DNA of 64,000 nucleotides from Bacteroidia bacterium (GTDB lineage Bacteria; Bacteroidota; Bacteroidia; B-17B0; Aurantibacillaceae): NCBI GenBank assembly GCA_022841465.1, contig JALHRL010000002.1, positions 215,793 to 279,792 of the forward strand, read 5' to 3'. Shown piece by piece: positions 9,474 to 19,390 of this stretch (position 1 is its first letter; each line of letters starts with the position of its first letter). The notes under the pieces were generated by a model. It saw only the letters and a program-made list of their open reading frames with translations, ran no database searches and was not told where the DNA came from. The position numbers and the translations under genes were made by a program.

Positions 9474-11492
9474 TTAAACTCGTATGCCAATTACACATAT
9501 ATCATCGGTTTGACCCAAATTTCCTTTCCAGTTTACAAAGTTTTGGGAAAGAATTTTTTTAAGCTCACTCATTTCTTTGTCTGAATTTTCAACTAATATA
9601 GAATCAAGCTGTTTGTACCTAAATTTCTTGCCTAAAGGCCCGCCAAACTGATCGGCCATGCCGTCGGTATATAAATAAATCACATCGTTTTTTTGCAATT
9701 GAATTTTTGTGGCTGTAAACGACTTTAAATTTCCATGGTATTTTCCTATTGGCATTTTATTTGCATTTAGTTCTGTTAATTCTTTATTCCTCACCAGTAG
9801 CGCGCTGTTATTGGCTCCTGCAAACTCTAAACTATTCGTTTTTTTATCCCAAACGCACAATGCAATATCCATTCCATCGTTTTGGTCCATTTCGTTTTTA
9901 TCTAAGGCAAGAATTACTTTTTTCCTCAATTCGTTTAATATTTCTGCAGCCGTTTCGTTTTCCTGTTCTATAACAATTTGATTTAATAAGGTATTTCCTA
10001 AAACACTCATAAACGCACCGGGAACACCGTGTCCGGTACAATCTGCTGCAGCCCAAATACATTTATTGCCTGCTGTTACATGTGCCCAATAAAAATCACC
10101 GCTTACAATATCTTTAGGTTGATAAAAAACAAAATAATCTTTTGAAATACTTTCCCAAACAGTTATGCCAGTGCTTACTGCGTTTTGAATTCTGCTGGCG
10201 TAATTAATACTATCAATAATTTCCTTTTGCTTTTCTTCTAATAATTCTTTCTGGTGATTAATTTCTACGCTAATTTCCTCTACAATTTGCTTTTGTTGTT
10301 CAATAATATCCTTTTGCTTTTTTGTGAGCTTGTATCTGTTATAAATTAATATTCCACCAGTTAAAAAAACCAACAAGCCCGCTACTAAAAATATTTTTTG
10401 TTGTTTTTCCTGGGCAATAATTGCGGTTTGTTTCGATATTTCTAATTCTTTTATTTGTTGCGTAGTTGCATTCAATAAACTATCTGCGTATCCTTTTTCC
10501 ACTCTGCTAATATCAGATTTAATGCTTTCTTCGCCTACCGTTAATAAAACTTCAATTAGCTTTTGTTGAATGTGTGAGGCAGACTTAAAATCTTCCAATT
10601 TTAAATAACAATCGGTTAGATTCTGATAGAACACTCTCTTCTCGCTAAAAGTTGACGATGAATCTAAAAACACCATCCCTTTTTTAAAATACGATAGAGC
10701 ACCTTTATAATCTTTCATGGAGTAAGAATTTACGGCAACTGCATTATACGCCTCTGCTTTTTCTGCATTAGAACCTAATTTCAGTTTTAAAAACAAAGCC
10801 TTATTAAGGTACACTTTTGCCGAATCATGCTGATCTATATTAGAAAAAAGTTGTGCTAAATTATTATAACCGTATGCCATGCTTAAGCTATCATGAGCAT
10901 TAATCCAAAAAGAAAGTGCGCTTTTAAAATAAAATTTAGCCAACTCGTAATTGCCGTCTTGTGCCGCGCAAATTCCCAAATTATTATTAAGGTTTGTTAT
11001 GGTTTCAACATCGTCAATTTTATGCTTCTTAACAACTGCTAATGCTTTTTTAAAATATACCGCCGCTTGTTTTGAACCATAAACATCGTAATACAAGCCA
11101 CCTAAGTTTGTGTAGGCCGATGACAATGATAAATACTGATTTGTTTTTTCGAGGTTGGTTATGGCAATTAAAAAATTTTCTAATGCAATGTTATTTTTAC
11201 CAATGTTATGGTAATAATCGCCCAGAACTCTGTATCCTACTCCTTTATAATAATTGTTGTTTAACTTATTACCAATTCGCATCATTTCTTCAGCAAGTGG
11301 TTTTACTTTCGACCATTGCTGTTTCTCGTAATAGAAATAATATAGATCTCTGTTTGCATTAAACAAAGAAGAATCTTCTTTTGCGATTTTTATTTGATTA
11401 AGTAAACTATCTTCTTTACCACTAATAGATTTTACTTGATATTGTAAAAACAATAAAACGCAAACAGATAATATATGTTTAAGCTTAACCAA
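9474..11492 (-). CDS. TPR sensor with cytoplasmic PP2C/SpoIIE-type phosphatase
   Basis: 672 residues: signal segment, TPR array (about 35-330), one membrane helix (about 355-375), a coiled coil, then a PP2C/SpoIIE phosphatase domain (about 440-672) with metal-site motifs SGDFYWA, AAADCTGHGVPGAFM and DDICVIGI. Such proteins dephosphorylate anti-sigma-factor antagonists or similar Ser/Thr phosphoproteins. The start is a TTG inside the end of radA (8-bp overlap); an upstream in-frame TAA prevents a longer reading. It is the last gene of the lipoprotein-holB-CHAT-radA operon. A paralogue lies at 43991-45916. Confidence 0.85.
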   Translation of the reverse strand: MVKLKHILSVCVLLFLQYQVKSISGKEDSLLNQIKIAKEDSSLFNANRDLYYFYYEKQQWSKVKPLAEEMMRIGNKLNNNYYKGVGYRVLGDYYHNIGKNNIALENFLIAITNLEKTNQYLSLSSAYTNLGGLYYDVYGSKQAAVYFKKALAVVKKHKIDDVETITNLNNNLGICAAQDGNYELAKFYFKSALSFWINAHDSLSMAYGYNNLAQLFSNIDQHDSAKVYLNKALFLKLKLGSNAEKAEAYNAVAVNSYSMKDYKGALSYFKKGMVFLDSSSTFSEKRVFYQNLTDCYLKLEDFKSASHIQQKLIEVLLTVGEESIKSDISRVEKGYADSLLNATTQQIKELEISKQTAIIAQEKQQKIFLVAGLLVFLTGGILIYNRYKLTKKQKDIIEQQKQIVEEISVEINHQKELLEEKQKEIIDSINYASRIQNAVSTGITVWESISKDYFVFYQPKDIVSGDFYWAHVTAGNKCIWAAADCTGHGVPGAFMSVLGNTLLNQIVIEQENETAAEILNELRKKVILALDKNEMDQNDGMDIALCVWDKKTNSLEFAGANNSALLVRNKELTELNANKMPIGKYHGNLKSFTATKIQLQKNDVIYLYTDGMADQFGGPLGKKFRYKQLDSILVENSDKEMSELKKILSQNFVNWKGNLGQTDDICVIGIRV

Positions 11493-12867
11493 AAATTATA
11501 CTTAACACTTCTTCAATTTTAGATGCACTAATAACCTGAATATTGAACGCTTTTTTGCCAATGCCTTTTAAGTTGTGCGAGCTGATTACAATTTTTTCGA
11601 AGCCTAGTTTTTCTGCTTCACTTATTCTTTGTTCAATTTTATTTACCGGCCTAATTTCTCCGGTTAAACCTACCTCTCCGCTAAAGCAAATGTTTTGTGG
11701 AATAGGTAAATCTTCGTTACTACTTAACACTGCGCATACTAAAGCCAAATCTATTCCGGGGTCTTCTACTCGAATTCCACCAGCTATATTTATAAAAACA
11801 TCTTTAACACCTAATTTAAATCCACATCGTTTTTCTAATACTGCTAAAAGCATCGATAGTCTTCTTAAATCAAAACCGGTACTGCTGCGTTGCGGTGTTC
11901 CATATGCTGCGGTGCTTACCAAAGCTTGTGTTTCAATAAGCATTGGTCTGTTTCCTTCTAATGTTGATGCAATGGCTACACCACTGGTTGGATTATCTCT
12001 GTTAGTTATTAAAATTTCAGAAGGGTTGGTAACCTCTCTTAAGCCTTCGCCTTGCATTTCATAAATACCCATTTCGTTAGTGCTGCCAAAACGATTTTTG
12101 GTTGCGCGCAATAATCGGTAAATATGGTTTCTATCTCCTTCAAATTGTAGCACCGTATCAACCATGTGTTCTAACACTTTTGGTCCTGCTAAACTCCCTT
12201 CCTTTGTAATATGGCCAATCATAAATACGGGTGTGTTTGTTTCTTTAGCAAAACGTAAAAATTCAGCGGCACATTCGCGAACCTGACTAACACTGCCCGG
12301 ACTACTATCAATAATATTGGTATAAATAGTTTGTATAGAATCTATAATTACCAAATTAGGCTGAATTACTTCTATTTGCTGAAAAATATTTTGCGTACTC
12401 GTTTCCTGAAGTATAAAGCAAGAGGTGGTTGTAATACCTAATCTTTCGGCGCGCATCTTAATTTGCTGTTCGCTTTCCTCTCCGCTAACGTATAAAACTT
12501 TTAAGTTTTTCATACGCAATGCTAATTGAAGCATAAGTGTTGATTTACCTATACCCGGTTCACCTCCAAATAAAACAATGCTTCCGGGAACAATTCCACC
12601 TCCTAACACCCTGCTTAATTCTTTTCCCGGAACGGCAATTCTAGGGTATTCAGCAGTGCCAATTTCTTGCAATAAAATGGGTTGATTAGAACGATGTCCT
12701 TCATTTTTGTTAGAAGAAAAAACCTGTAAGCGTGAGTTTTTATTTTCTTTATGAATTACTTCTTCTACGTAAGTATTCCACTCTCCACAACTAGAACATT
12801 TACCTACCCATTTAGCAGCTTGCGCGCCGCAATTCTGACAAAAATATGTTGTTTTAACTTTGCTCAA
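11485..12867 (-). CDS. radA: DNA repair protein RadA (Sms)
   Basis: 460 residues. Order: N-terminal four-cysteine zinc finger (CQNC...CSSC), RecA-like ATPase with Walker A GGEPGIGKST, the RadA-specific KNRFG motif (ATKNRFGS) and a C-terminal Lon-protease-like domain (about 290-460). RadA is a hexameric helicase for branch migration and recombination intermediates. It is 4 bp downstream of the CHAT gene and overlaps the PP2C gene by 8 bp. Confidence 0.97.
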   Translation of the reverse strand: MSKVKTTYFCQNCGAQAAKWVGKCSSCGEWNTYVEEVIHKENKNSRLQVFSSNKNEGHRSNQPILLQEIGTAEYPRIAVPGKELSRVLGGGIVPGSIVLFGGEPGIGKSTLMLQLALRMKNLKVLYVSGEESEQQIKMRAERLGITTTSCFILQETSTQNIFQQIEVIQPNLVIIDSIQTIYTNIIDSSPGSVSQVRECAAEFLRFAKETNTPVFMIGHITKEGSLAGPKVLEHMVDTVLQFEGDRNHIYRLLRATKNRFGSTNEMGIYEMQGEGLREVTNPSEILITNRDNPTSGVAIASTLEGNRPMLIETQALVSTAAYGTPQRSSTGFDLRRLSMLLAVLEKRCGFKLGVKDVFINIAGGIRVEDPGIDLALVCAVLSSNEDLPIPQNICFSGEVGLTGEIRPVNKIEQRISEAEKLGFEKIVISSHNLKGIGKKAFNIQVISASKIEEVLSIIFG

Positions 12868-12871
12868 ACTA

Positions 12872-15664
12872 TTAAATGTTTAACATTACAAACGCACTCC
12901 AATAAAAAGGGTCTTTATATTTTACTTTTAAACTTTTTTGCGCTTCTGTAAAGGCTTGAAATTTATTTCCGGTTTTTGCATAGGTGCCATAAAACAATTT
13001 CATTAATTCCATGGTAGCATCATCGCTAACACTCCACAAACTCATAATAATTGATTTTGCACCAGCAATTAAAAAAGCGCGTTGTAATCCGTAAACTCCT
13101 TCGCCTTGTTTTACACTTCCTAATCCGGTTTCACAGGCGCTTAAAACAACTAAATCCGTTTTATCTAAATTAAGCGTCATGGCTTCGTACGCAGTTAAAA
13201 CGCCATTATCAGCCCCTACCGGTTTATAGTTTTCATCAAAAACATTATCGCAATTAGCAAACAACAATCCACTTCTTAATAAAGGATTTTCTTTTGCCGC
13301 AGAAATATCTACCCCCAAAACTTTATTGGTTTCCATTTGAGAAACATCTGCCAAAAAATAACCGTGCGTTGCAATGTGTAAAATGTTTGGAGATTTTACT
13401 GCTTTTATTTTTGTTTCTGTTGCCTCTTTACCATACAAACTTGTTACACTTAAATTAAGCGATTTTAAAGTTGATGAAATATATTTTACTTCGCTTTCGG
13501 TACCCGGTAATTGTGGAATTAATTCATTTGTTCCGTAAAAAGGATTGCCTACTAAAAAGGCAGATTTAGGTTTTGTACTTTTGCTTTCGTTTCTTTTAAC
13601 GGAAGCAACATCTTTTAAATTCCCCACAAATTGTAAGCTATACTTATCTAAAATATATTTTCCGCCGGCATCTTTTATTGCGTTTATACTTAATTGATGA
13701 AACGCTCCATCAAGTGAGAGGTACACTTTGTTTTTTCCGGCAATGGCAGAATCTACCGACTGCCAAACGATGGCGTAAATATCAGGTGGAGTTTGCTGAT
13801 CAATAATTTTTGCTCTGAAATTTACTATGGCTGTGTCAACTATTTCACTTGAACCAATAATTTTTATGGCTATGTTTTTATTATTAATTACTAGCGCCAC
13901 ATAGTTTGAGTTTCCGGTAAAGGAGTTTTTAAATTCATTCACCTGAACTATTTCTACGGCAACATCATTAGGCCCTAAAAGTTTTTGAATGGTGTCGTAC
14001 GAAGTTGCTGTGTTTTTATTATCGCTAAACAACGAGCTTTTTTTAGAGAGTTGTCTTTCATATTCGTCTGCTTTTTTCTGTAAACTATCTACATTAATTT
14101 TTTCTTGTTCTAGTTCCTCTTTACTTAATTGGTATGCGCTGTTTAAATTTTCTTTTGTGTAAAGCCATTTCTTATAAATATTTTTTAGCTCTGCATCATC
14201 GCTTTGCATAATGGTGTTTCTAAGTTTAGACGAGCCATTTAGTAAAAAACCTTTTGTTGCAATAATGGTATTCATCATTTGATGTATTAAATCAGGATGA
14301 CTATTATAATTAGAGTATGCAAAACTATAGAATCGCTGAATTCTGTTTCTTGTTTTATCCCAATAAACATTTTTTTCGTTTTCGTTTAATGTATTAAAAT
14401 AGGTTGCAATATAATTTCGTGTATCGTCAAGTACTTTTGTATAGGCTTCTTTGGCGTCTGAAATACTTCCTTTGTTCCAGTATATTAAAGCCATGTCTTC
14501 AAGCGCTTGAATATAAGAAGGGTGATTTTCTCCGTAAATTCCTTTTTTATAATTAAGCACTTTGCCAATTAAAACCAAGGCTTTATCGTTATTACCAACT
14601 AATCTGTAATAATTTGCTTGCTCTTGCATTACTTTAATGGTAGCAGGATTACTTTCTCCTAATTTTCTTTTATTAATATCGTAGGCACTTTCCAATAATT
14701 TTTCTACCTCCCTATAATTTCCCATTTCCATATATACCTGCGCTAAGCCGCTTTTTAAATGTGCCAAATCGGAACTTGTTCCAACTAATGTTTCTTTTTT
14801 CTTAATGGCTCTTTTATAAATAAAATCTGCATCTAAATATTTCTTTTGAATTTTATAAATGTTGGCTAAATTAATTTCCAGTTTTATGTAATTAGATGAG
14901 CTTGTTTTCAATACTTTTTCGGCATGTGTCATACATTCACTCATTAACCCTTCTGCCTCCTTCATTTTATTCATATCGGCATATACCATTGCCAAATTGT
15001 TTTTTGTAAGTGCCAAGCCTAATTCGTTGTTTTTATCTTTTAAAATTGTAATTGCTTTTTTTAATAATTCTTCTGCTTCTAAATATTTTCCTTGATCTTT
15101 TAATAAAATACCTTTGTTGTTGTATGAAACGGCTAACATGTTTTTGTTTGACAAATAGCTTCTAATGGTTATTGCTGAATCTACAATAGGTTGTGCTTTA
15201 CTGTACAACCCTCGGTTTTGATAAAGCAGAGATAAATTACTTAAGGTTTGTGCATAATTAGCGGTATCGGCTGCGGTGCGCTTTTCATAAAGGCGTTTAG
15301 CTGCCAAAAAACTTTCTTCGGCCAAATAATGTTTATTTGCCGCCATTAACGCTTCGCCTTGTTTTAAATGGTTGTATGCCTGGTTTTCATCTAAGCTGCT
15401 TCCTTGTTTTCCAACCTGTGAATTGTTTAACATCATGGCGGTTAAAGCATTTCCTTTTTCATCTGCTTCAAATAAACCGCTGTTGTCTAAAAAAGAAATG
15501 GCATAATTTAAATTACTCTCGTCATACTCTTGCTTCATTTTATCCAACTTTTTAGAGAGTCCGAAATTAATTTCTTTATCGCCCCTCAAAATTCCGCCGT
15601 TAGATTGCGAGAAAAGCAAATTACAAAAACTAAATAAAACTATAAAAACAATTAAGCGCAGCAT
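12872..15664 (-). CDS. TPR-CHAT domain protein (caspase-like protease)
   Basis: 930 residues. A signal segment (about 1-19) is followed by a long TPR array (about 90-450), a coiled-coil linker and a C-terminal CHAT domain. The caspase-type dyad is intact: His about 767 in HIATHGYF and Cys about 844 in LSACETG, followed by GVYGLQRAFLIAGA. CHAT proteases are often activated by partner proteins, with TPRs as the sensing platform (family knowledge); the substrate here is unknown. The predicted export signal is unusual for a protease between two DNA-metabolism genes. It starts 1 bp from the end of holB and ends 4 bp before radA. Confidence 0.9.
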   Translation of the reverse strand: MLRLIVFIVLFSFCNLLFSQSNGGILRGDKEINFGLSKKLDKMKQEYDESNLNYAISFLDNSGLFEADEKGNALTAMMLNNSQVGKQGSSLDENQAYNHLKQGEALMAANKHYLAEESFLAAKRLYEKRTAADTANYAQTLSNLSLLYQNRGLYSKAQPIVDSAITIRSYLSNKNMLAVSYNNKGILLKDQGKYLEAEELLKKAITILKDKNNELGLALTKNNLAMVYADMNKMKEAEGLMSECMTHAEKVLKTSSSNYIKLEINLANIYKIQKKYLDADFIYKRAIKKKETLVGTSSDLAHLKSGLAQVYMEMGNYREVEKLLESAYDINKRKLGESNPATIKVMQEQANYYRLVGNNDKALVLIGKVLNYKKGIYGENHPSYIQALEDMALIYWNKGSISDAKEAYTKVLDDTRNYIATYFNTLNENEKNVYWDKTRNRIQRFYSFAYSNYNSHPDLIHQMMNTIIATKGFLLNGSSKLRNTIMQSDDAELKNIYKKWLYTKENLNSAYQLSKEELEQEKINVDSLQKKADEYERQLSKKSSLFSDNKNTATSYDTIQKLLGPNDVAVEIVQVNEFKNSFTGNSNYVALVINNKNIAIKIIGSSEIVDTAIVNFRAKIIDQQTPPDIYAIVWQSVDSAIAGKNKVYLSLDGAFHQLSINAIKDAGGKYILDKYSLQFVGNLKDVASVKRNESKSTKPKSAFLVGNPFYGTNELIPQLPGTESEVKYISSTLKSLNLSVTSLYGKEATETKIKAVKSPNILHIATHGYFLADVSQMETNKVLGVDISAAKENPLLRSGLLFANCDNVFDENYKPVGADNGVLTAYEAMTLNLDKTDLVVLSACETGLGSVKQGEGVYGLQRAFLIAGAKSIIMSLWSVSDDATMELMKLFYGTYAKTGNKFQAFTEAQKSLKVKYKDPFYWSAFVMLNI

Positions 15665-15665
15665 G

Positions 15666-16787
15666 TTATTTTAAATTAATTAATTCGTTTGTTTTCAAAA
15701 GTAAATTCATAAATAATATTTTAGGATTGGCGTTTCTTTCAATACTATAAATAGTGCCGTTAAATTCATCTACTAACTTTTCGTAATTTTTTTGATTAAC
15801 AAAGGGGGCAAACTTCTCTAAAAATTGTTTTTCGCTGCCCGAAAGTTTTACCAAAGATTTTTCGCCATAATTAAACATGATGGAATCTCGAAAAACGGCC
15901 AAGGAGTAATTAATAAATTGTTTTTGTTTTTCGCGCGTGCTTAGTGCGTTTTCTTCTATCCACATGATGGCTTTTTCGCAATCGAACTTTAATGCTAAAC
16001 GCATAAAGTTTTGAAAGCGAATTAAAAATGACACTTCTTCTTCCTCTTTATGCAAATTACTTAAGGCTTCTCTAAAATTACCATTACTTAAGTATGCTGC
16101 CTGGCGAGCCGTTTCAATGGGCACTTCATAATCAGAAACCAATTTGCTTTCGATTTCTTTTTCATCTACTTTTAAAAAAGGAATTTGTTGTACACGAGAA
16201 ATAATGGTAGCTAATAATCTATCGGGTTGAGAACAGACCAATAAGAACAATGTTTCTTCAGGTGGTTCTTCCAAAATTTTTAAAAGGCTATTGGCTGCTT
16301 CTACATTCATTCTTTCGGGTTGCCAAATAATCATTATTCTATATCCGCCTTCGTAACTGGTGTAACTTAGTTTTTTTAAAATATCGCCAGCTTCTTCAAC
16401 GGGTATAATGGCTTGTTTGTTTTCTGCTCCTAATTCTTCAATCCAATCATTTAGCGTTAAATAATTGTTCTTTAAAAAAGCTTCTCTAAAATCAGCAATT
16501 AAATCGTTACTGGTTTTTACATGTTTACTTTTTATTATAGGAAAAACAAAATGTAAATCGGGGTGAATTAATTTTTTGGTTTTATTACACGAAGCGCAAT
16601 TTCCACAAGCCCCTTCTGTGGTTTTATTTTTACATAGCAAGTGCGATGCAATTGCCAATGCTCCCAATAAATTTCCGCAACCATCTTCACCAGAAAGCAT
16701 TAGTGCATGCGAAACACGATTGGTGTTTACCATTTTAAGCAAACGAAATTTTGCTTCTTCCTGCCCTACAATCTCTTTATAAAACAT
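15666..16787 (-). CDS. holB: DNA polymerase III delta-prime subunit
   Basis: 373 residues with the clamp-loader AAA+ fold: a P-loop-like LSGEDGCGNLLGA, a four-cysteine zinc module (LCKNKTTEGACGNCASC), LLKILEEPPEETLFLLV and the sensor-1 region LATIISRVQQIPF, where the usual SRC is SRV. The delta-prime subunit helps load the beta clamp. It lies 18 bp downstream of a lipoprotein gene and 1 bp upstream of the CHAT gene. Confidence 0.9.
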   Translation of the reverse strand: MFYKEIVGQEEAKFRLLKMVNTNRVSHALMLSGEDGCGNLLGALAIASHLLCKNKTTEGACGNCASCNKTKKLIHPDLHFVFPIIKSKHVKTSNDLIADFREAFLKNNYLTLNDWIEELGAENKQAIIPVEEAGDILKKLSYTSYEGGYRIMIIWQPERMNVEAANSLLKILEEPPEETLFLLVCSQPDRLLATIISRVQQIPFLKVDEKEIESKLVSDYEVPIETARQAAYLSNGNFREALSNLHKEEEEVSFLIRFQNFMRLALKFDCEKAIMWIEENALSTREKQKQFINYSLAVFRDSIMFNYGEKSLVKLSGSEKQFLEKFAPFVNQKNYEKLVDEFNGTIYSIERNANPKILFMNLLLKTNELINLK

Positions 16788-16805
16788 TTTTTAATTCAGT
16801 TCAAA

Positions 16806-17786
16806 TCAATATTTCGGAATTAACCCTCTAATACCCATATCAACAGGTGTTTCTCCTATTTCAGGTTGAAAGTATCCATCAAAAGTAATTTCTTTCCATT
16901 CAAAACTTTTATTTGTTGAAAGCGAAACGGTAATAATAATATCTTGTGTTTCACTTCCTGTAATTACAAGTGGCGCGCCAACACCGGGGCTAGCAGCAGT
17001 TTCAAAAGCTCCGGTAACCAAACAACTTCCGGCCGGTATGGGCGAACTTGGGTTAGGATTTACAACCGTAGTTTGAGGCGCTTGCCCATCTGATTTATAT
17101 TCTACATTAAATACTTTGGTGTAAAATCCCCAGTATCCTTGCAAATGATTTCCCGGGCCGCCGCCTGCAGTGGGTGTCATGGTTGCACCTTTCATTTTAT
17201 ATTGTGTAACATAGGTATTGTATCCTACAAATGAAGCAATGGTGCCATCAATAATTCCGGCTGACGTAGTTTTTACTTTAATATCATAATTTTGATAGGC
17301 CAATGAAACTCTCAGCCATTTATAGGTTCCGGCCATGGCCGCGGTAATTGGAGTAGAGAAAAATATTTCTCCGTCTTTTACATACGTACTGTTACAAAAC
17401 ACAATAGCAGTAGTGCCTCCACAAGTTGTTTCTGTAGCGTGATATAATTTTACGCCGCTTCCTACTTGTGTCATGTCGTTTTGTGCTAGCTCTATATAGT
17501 GCGCCGTCATGCCATTAAATACCGGCGAATATGCGGCATTGGTAGAGGGTACTGTAGCAGGTAAACCAAAATTATTTAACCTTACTTGTGTGCTATCAAA
17601 TTTAAATTTAAATATTAAACGCGGTGCTGAGCCTGTAACATTCCAAACCGTATCAGGAAATGTGCAAGTTGGGCAATTATTTGTTGGGCCTGTAGTTGTT
17701 GGTGGAGGTGTTGGAGGTGCATCTTCCTTTTTTTTGCAAGAAAACGCAATCAAAGTAACCAAAACAAAGGCTAAAATATTTTTCAT
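16806..17786 (-). CDS. Lipoprotein of unknown function
   Basis: 326 residues. Lipobox LIAFSC places the lipidated Cys near residue 17, followed by KKKEDAPPTPPPTTTG, a Pro/Thr-rich tether. The rest is beta-rich and exported (YKWLRVSLAYQNYDIKVKT), with no family I recognise. It heads the gene run that continues through holB, the CHAT protease, radA and the PP2C phosphatase with gaps of 18, 1 and 4 bp and an 8-bp overlap, so co-transcription is likely. Confidence 0.75.
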   Translation of the reverse strand: MKNILAFVLVTLIAFSCKKKEDAPPTPPPTTTGPTNNCPTCTFPDTVWNVTGSAPRLIFKFKFDSTQVRLNNFGLPATVPSTNAAYSPVFNGMTAHYIELAQNDMTQVGSGVKLYHATETTCGGTTAIVFCNSTYVKDGEIFFSTPITAAMAGTYKWLRVSLAYQNYDIKVKTTSAGIIDGTIASFVGYNTYVTQYKMKGATMTPTAGGGPGNHLQGYWGFYTKVFNVEYKSDGQAPQTTVVNPNPSSPIPAGSCLVTGAFETAASPGVGAPLVITGSETQDIIITVSLSTNKSFEWKEITFDGYFQPEIGETPVDMGIRGLIPKY

Positions 17787-17828
17787 GGATAATAATTTTA
17801 TATCCCATAAATTTACTAAAAATATTTA

Positions 17829-18281
17829 ATGAAAGCGGTTATTCAAAGGGTAAATAAATCGGTACTAAAAATGAATAATAATACCTTCTCCGAAATAGGA
17901 AAAGGCCTGCTGGTGCTTGTTGGTATTGAAGAAAACGATTGCAAAGAAGATGCTGACTGGCTTGCATCTAAGGTTGCGCAAATGAGAATTTTTAGCGACG
18001 AAGAAGGGAAAATGAATTTAGATGTTAATCAAATTAACGGCGAAATTTTAGTGGTTAGTCAGTTTACACTATACGCATCCACCAAAAAAGGCAACAGACC
18101 TTCTTTTATTAAATCTGCAAAACCCGAAATAGCAATGCCTTTATATGAATATTTTGTCGCTTCAATTGGCAAATTTGTAAATAAGCCTATACAAACCGGA
18201 AGTTTTGGTGCCGATATGCAAATTGAATTGATTAATGATGGGCCGGTTACCATAATTATTGACTCTAAAAACAAAGAGTAA
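17829..18281 (+). CDS. dtd: D-aminoacyl-tRNA deacylase
   Basis: 150 residues, normal DTD length. Signature motifs are visible: MKAVIQRVNKSV at the start, VSQFTLYA near residue 78 (catalytic Ser-Gln-Thr region) and NDGPVTI near the C-terminus (the Gly-Pro cross-subunit motif). The enzyme hydrolyses D-amino acids and glycine from mischarged tRNA. It is divergent from the lipoprotein gene across 42 bp. Confidence 0.96.
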   Translation: MKAVIQRVNKSVLKMNNNTFSEIGKGLLVLVGIEENDCKEDADWLASKVAQMRIFSDEEGKMNLDVNQINGEILVVSQFTLYASTKKGNRPSFIKSAKPEIAMPLYEYFVASIGKFVNKPIQTGSFGADMQIELINDGPVTIIIDSKNKE

Positions 18282-18347
18282 GTATTTTAAAGAATCAACA
18301 CTATTGGATGCTTTAAAATTGATTATATTTAAACTCAAATTACAATT

Positions 18348-18881
18348 GTGAAACCAAGAATTTTATTACAAGATAATCAGTTTGAAATTACAATTTTAAG
18401 ACTTTGCCATCAACTAATTGAAGTGCATGGCGATTTTAAAAATTCTGTAATAATTGGTCTGCAACCTCGCGGAGTTTTACTAGCCAAAAGAATTCAAAAA
18501 GTACTTCAACAATTATTGAAATCGAAAAACATTAGTTGCGGTGAATTGGATATTACTTTTTTTAGGGATGATTTTAGAAAAAAAGAATTGATACCAAACA
18601 AAACCAGCATTGATTTTATTATTGAAGATAAAAATGTGATTTTGGTTGATGATGTTTTATTTACCGGACGAACCATTAGAGCCGGATTAGATGCCATGCT
18701 TGCCTTTGGGAGACCAAACGATGTGGAATTGCTAGTGTTGGTTGACAGGAGGTTTTCGAGACACGTGCCTATACAAGCAAAATATATAGGAATTACCATT
18801 GATTCTATTGAAGAACAAAATGTAAAAGTAGAATGGAAAGAAAGTGATGGAAAAGATAAAATAACTCTTATAAATAAATGA
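18348..18881 (+). CDS. pyrR: PyrR: pyrimidine regulator / uracil phosphoribosyltransferase
   Basis: 177 residues, starting at GTG. PRTase type I fold with the PRPP loop VILVDDVLFTGRTIRAGLDA and the PyrR-like VELLVLVDRRFSRHVPI. PyrR binds pyr mRNA leaders in a UMP-dependent way and has weak UPRTase activity. It overlaps the DinB-family gene by 4 bp and lies 2 kb upstream of pyrB on the same strand, consistent with pyrimidine control. Confidence 0.93.
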   Translation: MKPRILLQDNQFEITILRLCHQLIEVHGDFKNSVIIGLQPRGVLLAKRIQKVLQQLLKSKNISCGELDITFFRDDFRKKELIPNKTSIDFIIEDKNVILVDDVLFTGRTIRAGLDAMLAFGRPNDVELLVLVDRRFSRHVPIQAKYIGITIDSIEEQNVKVEWKESDGKDKITLINK

Positions 18882-19387
18882 GACCAAAACCAGAGGATAG
18901 CTTTGAATACTTTGAGTACTACATTGGTTTGGTAAAAGAAGATAGTATTTTATTGGCCTTAAAAGAAAACTACAAAAATGTTTTGGCTGTTCTTGCTTCA
19001 ATACCTGAAGAAAAAGCCAATTTCATTTACGCTGAAAACAAATGGACTATTAAGCAAGTTATAAATCATATTATTGATACAGAACGAATTTTTTGTTACC
19101 GTGCTTTGCGTTTTTCAAGAGGCGATAATCAAATGCTTCTTCCATACGACGAAAACTTATACGCTAAAAACGCAGTGCTAAATAATAGTACTCTTGCATT
19201 ATTGACCGAAGAGTTTGATGTGGTTAGAAAATCTACCCTTTTATTTTATAAGCAATTAACTGAAAAAGAATTGAGCTTAGGCGGACAATTACAAGCCGGA
19301 AAAACAACAGTATTGGCTTTGGGCTTTACCATATGCGGGCACGCAGAACATCATTTAAAAATTTTAAAAGAGCGTTATTTCATTTAA
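18878..19387 (+). CDS. DinB-family metal-dependent protein
   Basis: 169 residues with the DinB_2/YfiT four-helix-bundle pattern: WTIKQVINHIIDTERIFCYRALRF with a putative metal His, and GHAEHHLKIL near the C-terminus with further His ligands. Members include thiol-dependent transferases and proteins of unknown function; the substrate is not predictable. Start overlaps the pyrR stop by 4 bp (ATGA). Confidence 0.85.
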   Translation: MRPKPEDSFEYFEYYIGLVKEDSILLALKENYKNVLAVLASIPEEKANFIYAENKWTIKQVINHIIDTERIFCYRALRFSRGDNQMLLPYDENLYAKNAVLNNSTLALLTEEFDVVRKSTLLFYKQLTEKELSLGGQLQAGKTTVLALGFTICGHAEHHLKILKERYFI

Positions 19388-19390
19388 GCC

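Noticed and set aside
11543-12064. Plus-strand 173-residue ORF inside radA
   Set aside because: Antisense shadow of a highly conserved gene with no motif or promoter of its own.
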